Positions 61,652 through 64,000 of a DNA stretch of 64,000 nt are shown here, one piece after another. A model generated the notes under the pieces. That model was not told the origin of the DNA. It saw only the letters and a list, made by a program, of their open reading frames with translations, and did no database searches. A program made the translations under genes and the position numbers. Numbering within the stretch: position 1 is the first letter of the stretch; every line of letters begins with the position of its first letter. This DNA is from Tachypleus tridentatus (lineage: Eukaryota > Arthropoda > Merostomata > Xiphosura > Limulidae), in assembly GCF_004210375.1 (NCBI RefSeq), contig NC_134825.1, forward strand, positions 7,254,001 to 7,318,000, written 5' to 3'.

Positions 61652-62051
61652 AATCACCCAAACTGGGCCATACATTCCTTGGGGCTCAGCACATGAAACA
61701 AAATAAAAACTCAACATATTAAGAAACCAAATAAACACAGCCATAAAACTATACTCACCAGATAAAATTAACGACGAATTAGAGAAAACAAAACATCATC
61801 AACATTAAGTTTCCTCCACAAACCGTATAAAACATTATATGCACACACCTATACAAAAAGCAAAATTAACTAACAAAAGTAAATATATCCCACGAATTAA
61901 AAAATAACAAAACCATATACTGCTGTATACCATATATTCCTGACATCAGCAGAAAAATAACCAATATTTGGCAAAAACTAGTAACAAAATATGACATTCC
62001 ATTTAATAGCAAATTTATTCAAAACCAGGCATGAAACTAAGGTCTGTACTA
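61652..62051 (+). mobile_element. Penelope-like element, part 1 (end of RT/linker)
   Basis: Frames with stops encode the region after the RT palm of a Penelope-like element: WGSAHETK-KLNILRNQINT, then AIKLYSPDKINDELEKTK, an IPYIPDISRKI..IW.KLV..YDIPF block (about 61930-62000), and finally KPGMKLRSVL just before the Tc1 insertion. The IPY..G.S..I pattern and a PG.KL.S.L segment are standard for the connector that precedes the GIY-YIG endonuclease. The expected endonuclease continues at 63634 on the other side of the Tc1 element. Confidence 0.78.
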
Positions 62052-63633
62052 CAGTTACGACAAAGTGTTTGTACCCCTGCATCCTGAGTGGTTTATTGCT
62101 CATAACTTAAAAAGTATCATGATTAGGCTAATAGAAGTATAGTATATTATAAATATCATACTAACACACATCTACATAAGTTGTTATGTAAATTAAACGA
62201 CAAATAAACTGTTTATAAACAAATAACCAAACATAGGAGGAGCAGAAAGTGTTTGTACAGTTCAGAATGTGTGAAGAAACTGACATTCCTATAAAAATTT
62301 TGTTTAGTTTGGCAAATAAACTACATTATACCATTCCAGAACTAGACACTGGGCTCATAATTATTGGAATTTAGCCAGCAAAAAATGTACTTCCGGCAAT
62401 TTAGCACTGTCTCCATCATTATCTGCTTGGTCATCATGGCGAACAGGAAACAGTTGTCCAGTAATTAAAAAAAAACGAATTATTGTAAAATACAAGTCTC
62501 GTGTGTATCTTTCCGGTATTGCTACACAACTTAATGTGCCAAAATCCACTGTTCAAAGTATAATTGCCAAGTTTAAGCTCACAGCATCAACTGCTAACCT
62601 CCCTCATTCCGGACGCCCCACCAAAATTCCAGAGAGAACCAAGAGGAAGGTTTTCAGAGAAGTTATTAGGAACCCCGTTTAACTTGTAATGACATACAGA
62701 AACTGGTAAGGGAAACTGGGGTTGAAATAAGCACCTCTACAGTTACGAACATGTTACGCTCTTCTGGGTTCAAAGCATGCCATCCTCGTAGAACTCCATA
62801 TTTAACGCCTGTAGATAAACCCTTTACCTATTAGAAGAGTATTCTTTGGTCAGACGAAACTAAAATCGAGCTTTTCGGCCACAATGATTTTCGCAATATT
62901 TTTCATAAGAAGGGGGAACGAAATCTTCCAAAGAACACCGTTCCTACAGTTAAACACTGAGGTGGCTCGATCATGCTATGGGGTTCATTCAGCTCTTTTG
63001 GTGTAGGCAGCCTTCACCACATCAACGGAATCATGAAAAAACAAGAGTACGTTGATATATTACGCACTTATATCAAGAATGATGCTTGGAACTTGCGGCT
63101 TGGGCGTCGTTGGATCTTCCAGCACGAACATGACCCTAAGCACACATCGAAATATGTGCAATCCTGGTTGCAGAGAAACCATATAAGCGTTCTGGAATGG
63201 CCATCGCAGCCACCCGATCTCAACCCAATTGAGAACGTTTGGCATGAGCTGAAGACCAGGGTTCATGAGTGTCATCTGAAAAACTTGCAAGAGTTGAAGG
63301 CCTTCTGTAAAGAAGAAAGGAAGAAAATACCAGTTGAGTACTGTCAAACCATCATGGAGGGCTATGAGGAGACATTGCACCAAGTAATTCACCTGAAAGG
63401 CTACACAACTGACCATTAAAGTAGATGCACAAACACTTTCTGCTCCTCCTATGTTTGGTTATTTGTATATAAACAGTTTATTTGCCATTCAATTTACATG
63501 CAAATTTATGTAGATGTGTGTTAGTATAATATTTGTAATATACTATACTTTCATTATACTAATTGTGATACTTTTTAAGTTATGAGGAAAACTACTCGCA
63601 ATGCAGGGGTACGAACACTTTCTATCATAACTG
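62052..63633 (+). mobile_element. Tc1-type transposon with IR/DR ends
   Basis: 1,582-bp element beginning CAGTTA and ending TAACTG, flanked by TA on both sides (62050-62051, 63634-63635). Each end is an imperfect inverted repeat of about 210 bp carrying two copies of a transposase-site-like core, aaagtgtttgtac. Outer copies are at 62062-62074 and 63609-63621; inner copies are at 62246-62258 and 63427-63439, with one mismatch each on the right side. This is the IR/DR layout of Sleeping Beauty-like Tc1 elements. The enclosed transposase gene is broken. Confidence 0.93.
62436..63419 (+). pseudogene. Tc1-type transposase pseudogene
   Basis: Starts MANRKQLSSN and then hits a stop. In shifted frames the paired DNA-binding region follows, with the helix-turn-helix LSGIATQLNVPKSTVQSIIA (about 62505-62565) and a SGRPTKIPERTKRK segment. 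Next come VETGVEIS-like sequence, then SILWSDETKIELFG with the first catalytic aspartate (about 62840-62880). From 62973 to 63419 the frame is open for 148 codons and covers the rest of the catalytic domain: IFQHEHDPKHTSKYVQSWL, then WPSQPPDLNPIENVWHELK. The expected second catalytic aspartate (DND in active relatives) is read as E (HEHD) here. Family length is about 340 residues, so this is full-length but dead through stops, frameshifts and the D-to-E change. Confidence 0.9.
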
Positions 63634-63941
63634 TATATAAAAACTACACTGACAAATAGAACACCAACATTATTTATAAAATACAATGTGATAATTGCCA
63701 TGACATCTATATTGGAAAAACAGGTAGAAAAATGGAAACCAGATTCAAAGAACATAAAAAGTCACCTTCACACGTTTTTGAACACTGCAATTCAAATAAA
63801 CACAACATAACCATAGAAAACACCCAAATAGTAAATACAGAAAGAAACATACATAAATGCAAAATTAAAGAAGCATTACTTATACAACAACTCAAGCTCA
63901 AAATAAGCCAATGCAAAGGAACACCTTTATACCTATATTAA
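63634..63941 (+). mobile_element. Penelope-like element, part 2 (GIY-YIG endonuclease)
   Basis: Continuation of the element cut at 62051. From 63660 the frame is open for 93 codons to a TAA at 63941. It encodes NIIYKIQCDNCHDIYIGKTG, a GIY-YIG-type endonuclease core with the paired cysteines typical of Penelope-like elements. RKMETRFKEHKKSPSHVFEH and HNITIENTQIV follow, holding the conserved arginine and histidine-rich second block. Before 63660 the linker residues KNYTDK join the KLRSVL segment across the Tc1 insertion. No stop is seen within the endonuclease. Confidence 0.88.
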
Positions 63942-64000
63942 TAAATATATCCAACATCTAAGCACACTGCCTTCTACCTTCCTTCATTCAATTACACAAC
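63942..64000. other. Window edge
   Basis: AT-rich flank of the Penelope-like element; nothing further seen. Confidence 0.5.

Noticed and set aside
63060..63416. 118-codon - strand open frame
   Set aside because: Antisense shadow of the Tc1 transposase catalytic domain, which has clear motifs on the + strand.
59185..64000. Search for upstream TMBIM4 exons
   Set aside because: No segment with splice sites of the right phase and Lifeguard-like transmembrane sequence was found on the - strand; the missing exons are assumed to be beyond the window.

Overview
This is an AT-rich, intron- and repeat-dense piece of an animal nuclear genome. There are no operons and no prokaryotic signals. The reading frames that matter are GT-AG exons separated by kilobase introns, and most of the remainder is transposon debris and minisatellites. 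The gene families and transposon set (tRNA-derived SINEs, an RNase H-bearing I/Jockey-type LINE, Penelope-like elements, hAT, Tc1) suggest an arthropod. From memory of the SINE family I favour a chelicerate such as a horseshoe crab, but the window alone cannot prove it.

Two real host genes are present, both partial and convergent. (1) On the + strand, positions 1799-17900 hold the 3' half of a TRPC-type cation channel gene: five exons covering pre-S1 to S5, pore and S6, the TRP box, a cysteine-rich mini-exon and a coiled C-terminal tail. The ankyrin-repeat exons must lie left of position 1. (2) On the - strand, positions 59184-44740 hold the last four exons of a Lifeguard-4/TMBIM4-type Bax-inhibitor-1 family protein. 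Its N-terminal exons must lie right of position 64000.

Region by region: 0-18 kb is the TRPC gene. Its introns hold an I/Jockey-type LINE copy (4.4-9.2 kb), an antisense Penelope-like element (10.2-12.0 kb), a SINE and several minisatellites, including a 1.2-kb array just before the last exon. 18-44 kb is intergenic: a TTAA-flanked MITE, three hAT remnants, a LINE ORF1 fragment with an SGNH-hydrolase-like domain, many SINEs, large minisatellites and a second, inverted LINE copy (37.8-42.4 kb). 44.7-59.2 kb is the TMBIM4 gene, with introns containing a DNA-transposon deletion derivative, a TA-flanked MITE and very old degenerate tandem repeats. 60-64 kb is a repeat cluster ending in a Penelope-like element split cleanly by a Tc1 transposon.

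I found no sign of a new defence, biosynthetic or regulatory system. The most informative structures are nested insertions with readable target-site duplications, two LINE copies with complementary domain deletions, a SINE whose tail resembles the 3' end of that LINE, and a possible PDZ-ligand C-terminus on the TRPC channel.
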